DNA from: Nemertoderma westbladi
Lineage: Eukaryota > Xenacoelomorpha > Nemertodermatida > Nemertodermatidae
Assembly (NCBI GenBank): GCA_032718475.1
Contig: JAUCBJ010003936.1
Span: 1-44,603 of the forward strand
DNA: 44,603 nucleotides
Reading direction: 5' to 3'
Position 1 is the stretch's first letter. Each line of letters opens with the position of its first letter. Positions 30,500 to 41,825 of the stretch are shown piece after piece. A program made the translations under genes and the position numbers. A model generated the notes under the pieces. It was not told the origin of the DNA. It did not search any database and saw only the letters and a list, made by a program, of their open reading frames with translations.

Positions 30500-31240
30500 A
30501 TGTCACGGTTATGTATTGGTGGGTGGGGGGAGGGGGGGGGGGGGGGGGTGCAGATTAAAAGGGGTGAACACGTACTGTCCCCCTTTCTTTGATTAATTGG
30601 TGGTGTGGGTTAATCTCTCATAACCTGATTTTGTGATACAGTCGCACAATTTTAATTTGTATCTCATAACTGGGCCTCGTGCTCCGCGAAGGCCCCACGA
30701 ACGTGTCCTTGTGTACTAGCCTAGGCACTGGCTTGGCCAATGACTAGCTTGCCAACTGTAAAACTTCAAGAAATATTATTGGGCACGGCTGCCCTTGCCA
30801 TGCCTTAGGCTCTATGGGGGAGAATGGAATCAGCGTATGAATTTACAATGTTAATTATGTTTAAATCACTTAAAAATACATTTATTAACGAAATCACTTG
30901 AAAAAATAAAAAACTATAATGGGATGGGGTACATGGTTTCCAGATATCTAATTTCAGTGCAAAATAACTTTAATCGTATGGTGCTAAACAATTAATTTCC
31001 ATGGAGAGACCGTTCAAAATGACTCAACCATACAATTTAGCTGAAGATATTAATTTCGATTATGGCTTCCGACATTTATGGCTACCGACACACACACACA
31101 CACACGTCACACACAGACTTTTGAAAAACGGCCATAGTATAATTATATCAGTTCGCTGATGGCTCGCCATACGTGTCTCGCCCCACATGCAATTTTTTAT
31201 GTGTGTTGAAAAGATGACAGTATCGTCCTCGTCCATTAGC
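30500..31240. other. Intergenic DNA with G17 run and CA microsatellite
   Basis: A G17 run lies at 30532-30548 in a longer G-rich stretch. A (CA)n run lies around 31088-31107. No gene was recognised. A minus-strand frame at 31060-31308 spans the CA repeat and is not convincing. Confidence 0.5.
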
Positions 31241-31489
31241 AGGAGCACCTGCATTAGGTCGGTGCGTTTTTTACTTTTTTTCGATTTCATTGTTCTACCA
31301 GTGCGCAAAAGTTGCCAAATGGTAAAAAATTAAGGCAAAAAATTTCTCTAAATTTCATCGATATCTTGACGGATCCCAAGGGGGTTGAAATTTTGAGCTA
31401 TCGCGATGCACCACAATGCAATTTATAACAATATAACACAATAATGAAAGATCAATGACTCAAGAATAACTCCCTGCATGCATCAAATG

Positions 31490-31631
31490 TCATCAAATTC
31501 GTTCAAACTTAGTTAGATACAAAAATTTTAAATTTTGGATCAAGGGTTCTGTCCATGTGCCTGTGGCACTAGTTCCCTTGATACAAAAATTAAAAGTTTG
31601 GTATCTGACTAAGTTTGAACGAATTTGATGA
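31490..31631. repeat. Hairpin with 57-bp arms at the left inner edge of the composite element
   Basis: The arm 31490-31546 (starting TCATCAAATTCGTTCAAACT) pairs with 31575-31631 around a 28-base loop, with roughly seven mismatches. The outer arm is also part of the left inverted repeat, so three related copies of this end exist, two of them forming the hairpin. Confidence 0.7.
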
Positions 31632-33094
31632 ACAGATCCATATTAGAACAGGAAGGCCCCTTGAGACACCTTAAACTCAACCACGCCAAATCCCAAGTCT
31701 TCATCCCCGCTGGCTCCTCAGTTCAATCGAATCCACTACCACCCTCCATTCCCATTCTCTCCAACGGTCTAACCCTACTTGGCTCCCCGATTGGTTCCTC
31801 TCAACACTGTGAGGAGACCATTATGCTAAGAGTAGCCAAAGTCCGCTCCATCACTGAACGCCTTCCTGACCTTCAGGATTCCCAGATGGAATCTACCGTC
31901 CTTCGATCATGCCTTTCTTTACCCAAAGTAGTATTTGCCCTCCGCTGCTGTCCCCCATCCATGTTTCCGGAATCCACACTACAGTTTGATCTTGTCATGC
32001 TGGACACCATCTCTGATCTGGTTGGGGGCTCCCTAAGTGATTGGTCGTACAACAAAGCTTGCCTTCCTGTCTCGATGGGTGGTCTGGGCCTTAGAAAAGC
32101 CATAAACCATTCCCCGGCCGCATACATTGCTTCTATCTCCCAGTCAGAAACCCTGGTCACTAGAATCCTAGGCCACTCCCCTGGTAACCGCCACCTCCCC
32201 TCTGCACTAGCCTCCTTATCCGAGAACGCCGATAAACCAGATTGGACCTCCTTGGAAGATCTTCCAACACCCATCACCCAACGCAATCTATCCCACTCAG
32301 TTGACATCTCCTCCTACGAACGGCTCCTGTCCTCTGCCCCCGACAACAGATCCCGAGCCCTTGTACAATCCACTTCTCTTGGCCATGCTGGTGACTGGTT
32401 ACATGCCATTCCTTCTGAGTCCCTTGGTCTATATTTCCTGGACGCTGAGCACAGACTCTCCTTGTGTTACTGGTTGGGCGTCCGTCTATCCTCAAGCTCG
32501 GCTCCCTGTGCCTCTTGCTCCCTCCCTGCTGACCCATTTGAGGACCATCATGTTGGCTGTGGTGGGGACTCAGACAGGATTGCTCGCCACGACTCCCTCC
32601 GGGATGCCATCTTCCAAGCTGCACAATCTGCTGCTCTGGCGCCCCGGAAAGAAGTCCCTGGTTTGATTCCTGGCTCCCGCAGCAGACCGGCAGATATCTT
32701 CCTCCCCAACTGGAGACGGGGACAGCCCATGGCCCTGGACGTAACGGTGATCTCACCGCTTCAATCTAGAACCATTAACTGCGCTGCGTCCACCCCAGGC
32801 TATGCCCTTACCGTTGCACGTGAACGTAAGCTAGCCGCCCACCTCGATGAGTGCCGATCCTCAGGCGTGGGCTTCACCCCCTTGGCTCTTGAGGCTCTTG
32901 GGGGCTGGGACTCCCACTCCACCTCAATCATCTCCGAGATTGGGCGTCTGCAGAGTCTCCGTCGCAGTATCCCTGCCAACGAAGCCGTCAGGCATCTATT
33001 CCAGCGCCTGTCAGTGTGTCTGTGGCGAGGAAACGCTGCAATGTGGCTCCGTAGAAGCTCAAGCCTCCCCCCCTGGGTAGATGGCATCATGTAA
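31628..33094 (+). pseudogene. Retroelement protein C-terminal half with zinc knuckle and restriction-like endonuclease motif
   Basis: The open frame (489 codons from ATG 31628 to a TAA) has no reverse-transcriptase catalytic motifs. It starts in the RT thumb: HLKLNHAKSQVF, then LLGSPIG, PKVVFALRCCPPS and MGGLGLRKA. It then shows CASCSLPADPFEDHHVGC (CxxC...HHxxxC), RHDSLRDAIFQAA, and RPADIF...MALDVTVISPLQ, a PD-(D/E)XK-like nuclease core. This family of tails is common in animal non-LTR elements. The copy is 5'-truncated but its remaining frame is intact over 1.47 kb. It is GC-richer than the DNA around it. Its confinement between inverted repeats is unusual. The ATG is not a natural start for the domain. 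Confidence 0.75.
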
Positions 33095-33107
33095 GCAAAG
33101 GAAACGA

Positions 33108-33233
33108 ATGAAGATAGCCCATCTACTATATACTGCCAAACCTGACGACACAGCTAAAGCTGCTGCTGGATCAGTTGGAGTCACCTTGTCCATTCTCACT
33201 GTCCCTGCGATAGTCGCCATGTACTATGTCTAG
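33108..33233 (+). CDS. Possible 41-aa hydrophobic small protein
   Basis: A small frame starts with ATG 13 bases after the stop of the retroelement frame. It ends with a hydrophobic stretch AAGSVGVTLSILTVPAIVAM (residues 19-38), followed by YYV and the stop. It looks like one membrane-spanning helix with a short polar N-terminus. Length alone is weak evidence; no family is recognised. Confidence 0.25.
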   Translation: MKIAHLLYTAKPDDTAKAAAGSVGVTLSILTVPAIVAMYYV

Positions 33234-33655
33234 ACAACGAAGAAAATTACCGTTTCACAATATGACATTGATTATTCATCGGCAATTCAATCGATTAACT
33301 GGAACTAATTTAGGTAGAATTTAGTTTAGGATTCAACTGCATACTGAGTATAACTATTTATTTGTAATACTTATGAGATAAACAATATACTAAGTTTGGA
33401 CCCATTTGATGCATGCAGGAAGTTATTCTTGAGTCATTGATCTTTCATTAATGTGTAATATTGCTATAAATTTCATTATGGTGCATCGCGATGGCTCAAA
33501 ATTTCAACCCTCTTGGGATCCGTGAAGATATAGATGAAAATTAAAGAAATTATTTTTCCTTATTTTTTTTACCATTTGGCAACTTTTGTGCACCGGTAGA
33601 ACAATGAAATAAAAAAAAAGTAAAAAACGCACCGCCCTAGCCTGCATGTCTCCAA

Positions 33656-33736
33656 AAAACCGTCAGTACTGACTCATCGTGTAAAATCATCGACATCAAA
33701 CGGAATGTACATATAAAACAAAAAGGGCCCACCCCC

Positions 33737-33767
<31 letters not shown>

Positions 33768-33861
33768 ACTAGACAAAATGAGAAAAAAAGTTGCAAATTT
33801 TACGAGTTTAATTATGGTGTATTTATAAAAGAACTGTGATTTGAGTGAAGCAAGAGTTTGA
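33656..33861. other. Short spacer with a C26 run
   Basis: C runs from 33732 to 33757, followed by an A-rich stretch. Nothing else is supported. Confidence 0.7.
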
Positions 33862-35876
33862 GCTGCTGAGTTTACATATCATCATCTAACACTGGGACCT
33901 AAGGGTGCTGCTGAGTTTACATAGCATCATCTAACACTGGGACCTAAGGGTGCTGCTGAGTTTACATAGCATCATTTAACACTGGGGCCTAGGGTGCTGC
34001 TGAGTTTACATAGCATCATCTAACACTGGGACCTAGGGTGCTGCTGAGTTTACATAGCATCATCTAACACTGGGACATAGGCTGCTGCTGAGTTTACATA
34101 GCATCATCTACACTGGGACCTAGGCTGCTGCTGAGTTTACATAGCATCATCTAACACTGGGACCTAGGGTGCTGCTGAGTTTACATAGCATCATCTAACA
34201 CTGGGACCTACGGTGCTGCTGAGTTTACATAGCATCATCTAACACTGGGACCTAGGGTGCTGCTGAGTTTACATAGCATCATCTAACACTGGGACCTAGG
34301 GTGCTGCTGAGTTTACATAGCAACATCTAACACTGGGACCTAGGGTGCTGCTGAGTTTTCATAGCATCATCTAACACTGGGACCTAGGGTGCTGCTGAGT
34401 TTACATAGCATCGTCTAACAGTGGGACCTAGGGTGCTGCTGAGTTTACATAGCATCATCTAACACTGGGACCTAGGGTGCTGCTGAGTTTACATAGCATC
34501 ATCTGGGACCTACGGTGCTGCTGAGTTTACATAGCATCATCTAACTGGGACCTAGGGTGCTGCTGAGTTTACATAGCATCATCTAACTGGGAACTAGGGT
34601 GCTGCTGAGTTTACATAGCATCATCTAACACTGGGACCGAGGGTGCTGCTGAGTTTACATAGCAACATCTAACACTGGGACCTAGAGTGCTGCTGAGTTT
34701 ACATAGCATCATCTAACACTGGTACCTAAGGTGCTGCTGAGTTTACATAGCATCATCTAACACTGGGACATAGGCTGCTGCTGAGTTTACATAGCATCAT
34801 CTACACTGGGACCTAGGCTGCTGTTGAGTTTACATAGCATCATCTAACACTGGGACCTAGGGTGCTGCTGAGTTTACATAGCATCATCTAACACTGGGAC
34901 CTACGGTGCTGCTGAGTTTACATAGCATAATCTAACACTGGGACCTAGGGTGCTGCTGAGTTTACATAGCATCATCTAACACTGGGACCTAGGGTGCTGC
35001 TGAGTTTACATAGAATCATCTAACACTGGGACCTAGGGTGCTGCTGAGTTTACATAGCAACATCTAACACTGGGACCTAGGGTGCTGCTGAGTTTACATA
35101 GCATCATCTAACACTGGGACCGAGGGTGCTGCTGAGTTTACATAGCAACATCTAACACTGGGACCTAGGGTGCTGCTGAGTTTACATAGCATCATCTAAC
35201 ACTGGGACCTAGGGTGCTGCTGAGTTTACATAGCATCATCTAACACTGGGACCTAGGCTGCTGCTGAGTTTACATCATCTAACACTGGGACCTAGGGTGC
35301 TGCTGAGTTTACATAGCATCATCTACACTGGGACCTAGGCTGCTGCTGAGTTTACATAGCATCATCTAACACTGGGACCTAGGGTGCTGCTGAGTTTACA
35401 TATCAACATCTAACACTGGGACCTAGGGTGCTGCTAAGTTTTCATAGCATCATCTAACACTGGGACCTAGGGTGCTGCTGAGTTTACATAGCATCATCTA
35501 ACACTGGGACCTAGGGTGCTGCTGAGTTTACATAGCATCATCTAACACTGGGACCTAAGGGAGCTGCTGAGTTTACATAGCATCATCTAACACTGGGACC
35601 TAGGGTGCTGCTGAGTTTACATAGCATCATCTAACAGTGGGACCTAGGGTGCTGCTGAGTTTACATAGCATCATCTAACACTGGGACCTAGGGTGCTGCT
35701 GAGTTTACATAGCATCATCTGGGACCTACGGTACTGCTGAGTTTACATAGCATCATCTAACTGGGACATAGGGTGCTGCAGAGTTTACATAGCATCATCT
35801 AACTGGGAACTAGGGTGCTGCTGAGTTTACATAGCATCATCTAACACTGGGACATAAGGTTCTGCTGAGTTAACAT
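33862..35876 (+). repeat. 44-bp minisatellite, about 46 copies
   Basis: The unit carries GCTGCTGAGTTTACATAGCA followed by TCATCTAACACTGGGACCTA and GGGT. Common variants are CAACATC for CATCATC, CTACACTGGG (2-bp loss), and shortened CATCTGGGACC units. Rare variants recur in the same order at separate places, which shows block duplication inside the array. It has stops in all frames within a few units and is non-coding. Confidence 0.95.
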
Positions 35877-35929
35877 GTAGGTCTCAAATTTTTAAATAAT
35901 TGAATTTACAAAAAATTACTCCAGTAGTC

Positions 35930-35985
35930 GAGTCTCGAACCCATTAACTAAGAGCCAAAGTTCAGTGCGCAGCCGACCAAACTAA
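35930..35985 (-). repeat. tRNA-like SINE head (A and B boxes), minus strand
   Basis: On the minus strand TAGTTTGGTCGGC (35985-35973, A-box-like) is followed about 30 bases later by GGGTTCGAGACTC (35942-35930), a good B box. The middle does not form a clean anticodon stem. This pattern is that of a tRNA-derived SINE promoter rather than a tRNA gene. It directly follows the end of the 44-bp array. Confidence 0.45.
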
Positions 35986-35989
35986 ATTT

Positions 35990-36088
35990 CACACTTTCTA
36001 TCACTAATTTAATGATAGAAAGTATTAATGAGTGTGCGAAAGCAGTACTTTCTCACACTGTTTTCTCATATTTTAGTGAGAAAATGTG
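35990..36088. repeat. Two adjacent hairpins with related CACACT/AGTGTG ends
   Basis: 35990-36036 folds through ACTTTCTATCA/TGATAGAAAGT and outer CACACT/AGTGTG. 36054-36088 folds through TTTTCTCA/TGAGAAAA and outer CACA/TGTG. The similar ends suggest a duplicated foldback unit. Confidence 0.6.
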
Positions 36089-37189
36089 GACTTTTCAGAT
36101 AAAATAAGTTTAAAATTGGAAAATCTCTCCATGCCAGCTGTAATAATTAATGTCCAGCAATCTCCTTACCTATATTAAGGGTGGTGGAGATAGCTATTAT
36201 TCTAAATTTTTAAAGCACAATTAATGTATTATAATCGAACACACATCGATATATTGACCTAAAAGCATATTCTATCTGGGCATCCTTATTGCAAACCCTG
36301 AACTGTTTGCTAGTTGATTTTATATTAAAATTCATTTGTTGATGCAAGTATGAACTTGGCTATTTTAGATTACTTATTTATCTGGTTTTATGCATTATCA
36401 AAGGTTTTATGCATTATCAAAGGTTTGACGCCATCTAGTGCCATTATCTGCATATCCAACTTGAATAATTGCCTTATTGGCTATGCTCCTTACTGATAAG
36501 CTGATATATAAGTACGATTAGTTCTGTGGTTTATTCACTCTTTTCTTGTTATTGTTGTACAGAAGAAGTCACGTTGCCCATGCAGAGGCATTGATCTGCG
36601 GTCAGGTTTAAATGACTGGTGATTATTACAGGCCTAAGGTCTAAAGTCAGAGTGTTAATAATTGAATTATAATTATTTATCGTTATGTTTGATATTCTAC
36701 TGGTAAACTCAATATGTCATTATTATTTGCTTAATATATCGCCGATATTACAGAATCAAGGAAGTTTTAGACGCGCCACAACCAGGTAGGTCGCTGTAAC
36801 TGAGTGTCAGTGATAATCTGGACAATTGTATCAAGTACCGTCGTACCTCTAACTTAATAAATAATTAATATATGGCGATATTTCAGACCATCATTACAAG
36901 CGAAGCTCATATTATTAATTACATCACGATTGAGAGTTGTCACAAATTGAATACTGTAGTGATATCAATATAATTAGTCACAATACGTTTCCTCTAACGG
37001 GAAACACAATTGCCAGACTTGAGTCCTTACATAATTAATTAGTCAGACATTTGCTTGTTGTATTATGTTGCCACACCCTCTCGGTACTGTATACTAATGA
37101 AATATAATAGATGATCAAATACCGTATTAGACTAAGCGAAATATAGAGCAAATCAATACATCGCAGGGAGAAAGGGTAAATAAACAGAT
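36089..37189. other. AT-rich intergenic DNA, no gene seen
   Basis: A short direct duplication of GGTTTTATGCATTATCAAA is visible near 36383-36424. A TATATAAG lies near 36504, but no convincing gene follows. Confidence 0.5.
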
Positions 37190-40100
37190 ACAGTGAGCGG
37201 CCCTCGATGACAGTTACACTAGCGCAACTCCGTTCATTGTAGTGAGCGGCCCTCGATGACAGGTACACTAGCGCAACTCCGTGAGCGGCCCTCGATGACA
37301 GGTACACTAGCGCAACTCCGTGAGCGGCCCTCGATGACAGGTACACTAGCGCAACTCCGTGAGCGGCCCTCGATGACAGGTACACTAGCGCAACTCCGTG
37401 AGCGGCCCTCGATGACAGGTACACTAGCGCAACTCCGTTCATTGTAGTGAGCGGCCCTCGATGACAGGTACACTAGCGCAACTCCGTTCATTGTAGTTAG
37501 CAGCCCTCGATGACAGGTACACTAGCGCAACTCCATTCATTGTAGTGAGCGACCCTCGATGACAGGTACACTAGCGCAACTCCGTTCATTGTAGTGAGCG
37601 GCCCTTCGATGACATGTACACTAGCGCAACTCCGTTCATTGTAGTGAGCGGCCCTCGATGACAGGTACACTAGCGCAACTCCGTTCATTGTAGTGAGCGG
37701 CCCTCGATGACAGGTACACTAGCGCAACTCCGTTCATTGTAGCGAGCGGCCCTCGAAGACAGGTACACTAGCGCAACTCCGTTCATTGTAGTGAGCGGCC
37801 CTCGATGACAGGTACACTAGCGCAACTCCGTTCATTGTAGTGAGCGGCCCTCGATGACAGGTACACTAGCGCAACTCCATTCATTGTAGTGAGCGGCCCT
37901 CGATGACAGGTACACTAGCGCAACTCCGTTCATTGTAGTGAGCGGCCCTCGATGACAGGTACACTAGCGCAACTCCATTCATTGTAGTGAGCGGCCCTCA
38001 ATGACAGGTACACTAGCGCAACTCCGCTCATTGTAGTGAGCGGCCCTCGATGACAGGTACACTAGCGCAACTCCGTTCATTGTAGTGAGCGGCCCTCGAT
38101 GACAGGTACACTAGCGCAACTCCGTTCATTGTAGTGAGCGGCCCTCGATGACAGGTACACTAGCGCAACTCCGTTCATTGTAGTGAGCGGCCCTCGATGA
38201 CAGGTACACTAGCACAACTCCGTTCATTGTAGTGAGCGGCCCTCGATGACAGGTACACTAGCGCAACTCCATTCATTGTAGTGAGCGGCCCTCGATGACA
38301 GGTACACTAGCGCAACTCCGTTCATTGTAGTGAGCGGCCCTCGATGACAGGTACACTAGCGCAACTCCGTTCATTGTAGTGAGCGGCCCTCGATGACAGG
38401 TACACTAGCGCAACTCCATTCATTGTAGTGAGCGGCCCTCGATGACAGGTACACTAGCGCAACTCCGTTCATTGTAGTGAGCGGCCCTCGATGACAGGTA
38501 CACTAGCGCAACTCCGTTCATTGTAGTGAGCGGCCCTCAATGACAGGTACACTAGCGCAACTCCGTTCATTGTAGTGAGCGGCCCTCGATAACAGGTACA
38601 CTAGCGCAACTCCGTTCATTGTAGTGAGCGGCCCTCGATGACAGGTACACTAGCGCAACTCCGTTCATTGTAGTGAGCGGCCCTCGATGACAGGTACACT
38701 AGCGCAACTCCGTTCATTGTAGTGAGCGGCCCTCGATGACAGGTACACTAGCGCAACTCCGTTCATTGTAGTCAGCGGACCTCGATGACAGGTACACTAG
38801 CGCAACTCCGTTCATTGTAGTGAGCAGCCCTCGATGACAGGTACACTAGCGCAACTCCATTCATTGTAGTGAGCGGCCCTCGATGACAGGTACACTAGCG
38901 CAACTCCGTGAGCGGCCCTCGATGACAGGTACACTAGCGCAACTCCGTTCATTGTAGTGAGCGGCCCTCGATGACAGGTACACTAGCGCAACTCCGTTCA
39001 TTGTAGTGAGCGGCCCTCAATGACAGGTACACTAGCGCAACTCCGTTCATTGTAGTGAGCGGCCCTCGATGACAGGTACACTAGCGCAACTCCGTTCATT
39101 GTAGTGAGCGGCCCTCGATGACAGGTACACTAGCGCAACTCCGTGAGCGGCCCTCGATGACAGGTACACTAGCGCAACTCCGTTCATTGTAGTGAGCGGC
39201 CCTCGATGACAGGTACACTAGCGCAACTCCGTTCATTGTAGTGAGCGGCCCTCGATGACAGGTACACTAGCGCAACTCCGTTCATTGTAGTGAGCGGCCC
39301 TCGATGACAGGTACACTAGCGCAACTCCGTTCATTGTAGTGAGCGGCCCTCGATGACAGGTACACTAGCGCAACTCCGTTCATTGTAGTGAGCGGCCTCG
39401 ATGACAGGTACACTAGCGCAACTCCGTTCATTGTAGTGAGCGGCCCTCGATGACAGGTACACTAGCGCAACTCCGTTCATTGTAGTGAGCGGCCCTCGAT
39501 GACAGGTACACTAGCGCAACTCCGTTCATTGTAGTGAGCGGCCCTCGATGACAGGTACACTAGCGCAACTCCGTTCATTGTAGTGAGCGGCCCTCGATGA
39601 CAGGTACACTAGCGCAACTCCGTGAGCGGCCCTCGATGACAGGTACACTAGCGCAACTCCGTTCATTGTAGTGAGCGGCCCTCGATGACAGGTACACTAG
39701 CGCAACTCTGTTCATTGTAGTGAGCGGCCCTCGATGACAGGTACACTAGCGCAACTCCGTTCATTGTAGTGAGCGGCCCTTGATGACAGGTACACTAGCG
39801 CAACTCCGTTCATTGTAGTGAGCGGCCCTCGATGACAGGTACACTAGCGCAACTCCGTTCATTGTAGTGAGCGGCCCTCGATGACAGGTACACTAGCGCA
39901 ACTCCGTTCATTGTAGTGAGCGGCCCTCGATGACAGGTACACTAGCGCAACTCCGTGAGCGGCCCTCGATGACAGGTACACTAGCGCAACTCCGTTCATT
40001 GTAGTGAGCGGCCCTCGATGACAGGTACACTAGCGCAACTCCGTTCATTGTAGTGAGCGGCCCTCGATGACAGGTACACTAGCGCAACTCCATGAGCGGC

Positions 40101-40733
40101 CCTCGATGACAGGTACACTAGCGCAACTCCGTTCATTGTAGTGAGCGGCCCTCGATGACAGGTACACTAGCGCAACTCCGTTCATTGTAGTGAGCGGCCC
40201 TCGATGACAGGTACACTAGCGCAACTCCGTTCATTGTAGTGAGCGGCCCTCGATGACAGGTACACTAGCGCAACTCCGTTCATTGTAGTGAGCGGCCCTC
40301 GATGACAGGTACACTAGCGCAACTCCGTTCATTGTAGTGAGCGGCCCTCGATGACAGGTACACTAGCGCAACTCCGTGAGCGGCCCTCGATGACAGGTAC
40401 ACTAGCGCAACTCCGTTCATTGTAGTGAGCGGCCCTCGATGACAGGTACACTAGCGCAACTCCGTTCATTGTAGTGAGCGGCCCTCGATGACAGGTACAC
40501 TAGCGCAACTCCGTTCATTGTAGTGAGCGGCCCTCGATGACAGGTACACTAGCGCAACTCCGTGAGCGGCCCTCGATGACAGGTACACTAGCGCAACTCC
40601 GTTCATTATAGTGAGCGGCTCTCGATGACAGGTACACTAGCGCAACTCCGTTCATTGTAGTGAGCGGCCCTCGATGACAGGTACACTAGCGCAACTCCGT
40701 TCATTGTAGTGAGCGGCCCTCGATGACAGGTAC
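37190..40733 (+). repeat. 49/39-bp minisatellite, about 74 copies
   Basis: The long unit is GTGAGCGGCCCTCGATGACA, then GGTACACTAGCGCAACTCCG, then TTCATTGTA. About 11 short units lack the 10 bases GTTCATTGTA. Four short units are consecutive near the left edge (37240-37436) and seven are scattered between 38.9 and 40.6 kb. Copies are nearly identical (mostly single changes such as CCATTC for CCGTTC), which suggests recent expansion or homogenisation. The 39-bp unit is 13 codons, so the left cluster gives a minus-strand peptide repeat, but 49-bp units break the frame. The array stops mid-unit at 40733. Confidence 0.97.
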
Positions 40734-40760
40734 TGTTACGGTATATGGCGCTGTATCCAT

Positions 40761-40858
40761 AATATTAGTCATCATGCAGTATGCAATATTAGTCCGTTAT
40801 ACTGTACACAATATTAGTCCGTTATACTGTACGTAATATTAGTCCGTTGTGCAGCATG
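40761..40858 (+). repeat. 25-bp tandem repeat, about 4 copies
   Basis: Units of about 25 bases contain AATATTAGTCCGTTATACTG; the first and last copies are diverged. It lies 27 bases inside the putative LTR start and could be a promoter-proximal repeat. Confidence 0.75.
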
Positions 40859-41267
40859 ATATTTTAGATAAGGCATAATAACGCAGTGGTATTTAGATAG
40901 GGAAATCGAAACACCCATATATTTGAATCCATCCATTTTGTATAGTATGTAGCCCTACCTACGTAATTTTGTATTAGGTTATATGTAGATAGTTCCAGGG
41001 TAAGTTTATTCGGACCCTGGATTCCGTGCTTGCTGATATTAGCTTTAGTAGGGCTAGCATATAGGGACGCTGTCCTGGCCATTCAGCAGCCAGAGACGTG
41101 AACCATTACCATATATGGTAATAATTCGAGGAAGGGGAGCAAATAGGGCTACAATCCGGCCTCCTTATTGGACTAGCTGCTTCCAGGTTGGTCTAGTGCT
41201 AGCACGGACTGGAGAGCCAATAAGAAAGCGATTGAGTCACCCTATTGCATCACCCATCCGGATCACC

Positions 41268-41273
41268 TATAAA
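41268..41273 (+). promoter_or_regulatory. TATA box in the putative LTR
   Basis: CACCTATAAATTGGCGG has a good TATA core in a locally GC-richer setting. A start of transcription near 41298-41305 would be expected. Confidence 0.4.
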
Positions 41274-41825
41274 TTGGCGGTGTGCCGGTAGAGCCTCACA
41301 ACTCATCACATGACACCTAGCCCTAGCACCTGTCTTGCTGTGTTTCTTGATTTGCTAATTTGATTAATTTCGTGAATGATTTGCTAGTGCGATTACTTGC
41401 TTGTGTTTCTCAATAATTCCTTCGATTACTGCTAATTACAACTGAACTATGATTTCTACCTTTTGATTAATGGTTCTATGTGATTCTTTTCTGCGCAATA
41501 ATCCTAAGGGATTCCTGAGACTGTCAGACTTTGTGATTTGCATGCGCCGCTACGGTAGCTATTAGCATAATGGAGGGCTAAGGCGCCAGTGGGCGGTGGG
41601 CACATCGGGGGGTTAGCGACGAAGGGAGCGGAGGATTCAAAGGCGAGCAACGCTGGCGGGGGGTCACCGTTGCGGTCGGGCAATTTGCATTGTAGCGTGG
41701 GGGCAGCTCGCTGGTACAGTAATTAGGGGGCTGATGATCCAGGTTTTGTCTCTATTTAGTATTAGGGGGGCAGGAATTGGGTTAGTTAGGAAGCCTAGAT
41801 GTACCCGGGAGAGGTCTGCGTGCTT

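Larger units (their letters stand above)
31241..33655. mobile_element. Composite element: ~265-bp inverted repeats around a retroelement tail
   Basis: The left repeat (31241-31514) and right repeat (33390-33655) are imperfect inverted copies. Shared blocks include CGGTGCGTTTTTTACTTTTT, TTTCATTGTTCTACC, AAAAGTTGCCAAATGGTAAA, CATCGCGATG-type and CCTGCATGCATCAAATG. Between them lie a retroelement C-terminal reading frame and a small hydrophobic frame. No target-site duplication was found. It may be a TIR element that captured retroelement sequence, or a foldback target into which a truncated LINE inserted. Confidence 0.65.

Noticed and set aside
31060-31308. Minus-strand frame with STHIKNCMWGE
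   Set aside because: It runs through a CA microsatellite and into the inverted repeat; no domain recognised.
37035-37688. Minus-strand frames with the repeated peptide GVALVYLSSRAAH
   Set aside because: Only the consecutive 39-bp units keep the frame; 49-bp units break it. Repeat artefact.
37190-40733. CRISPR-like array of direct repeats
   Set aside because: There are no unique spacers; units are contiguous and identical along their full length. The host is a eukaryote.
40864-41082. 72-codon minus-strand frame
   Set aside because: Lies in the putative LTR, has no domain similarity and no promoter context.
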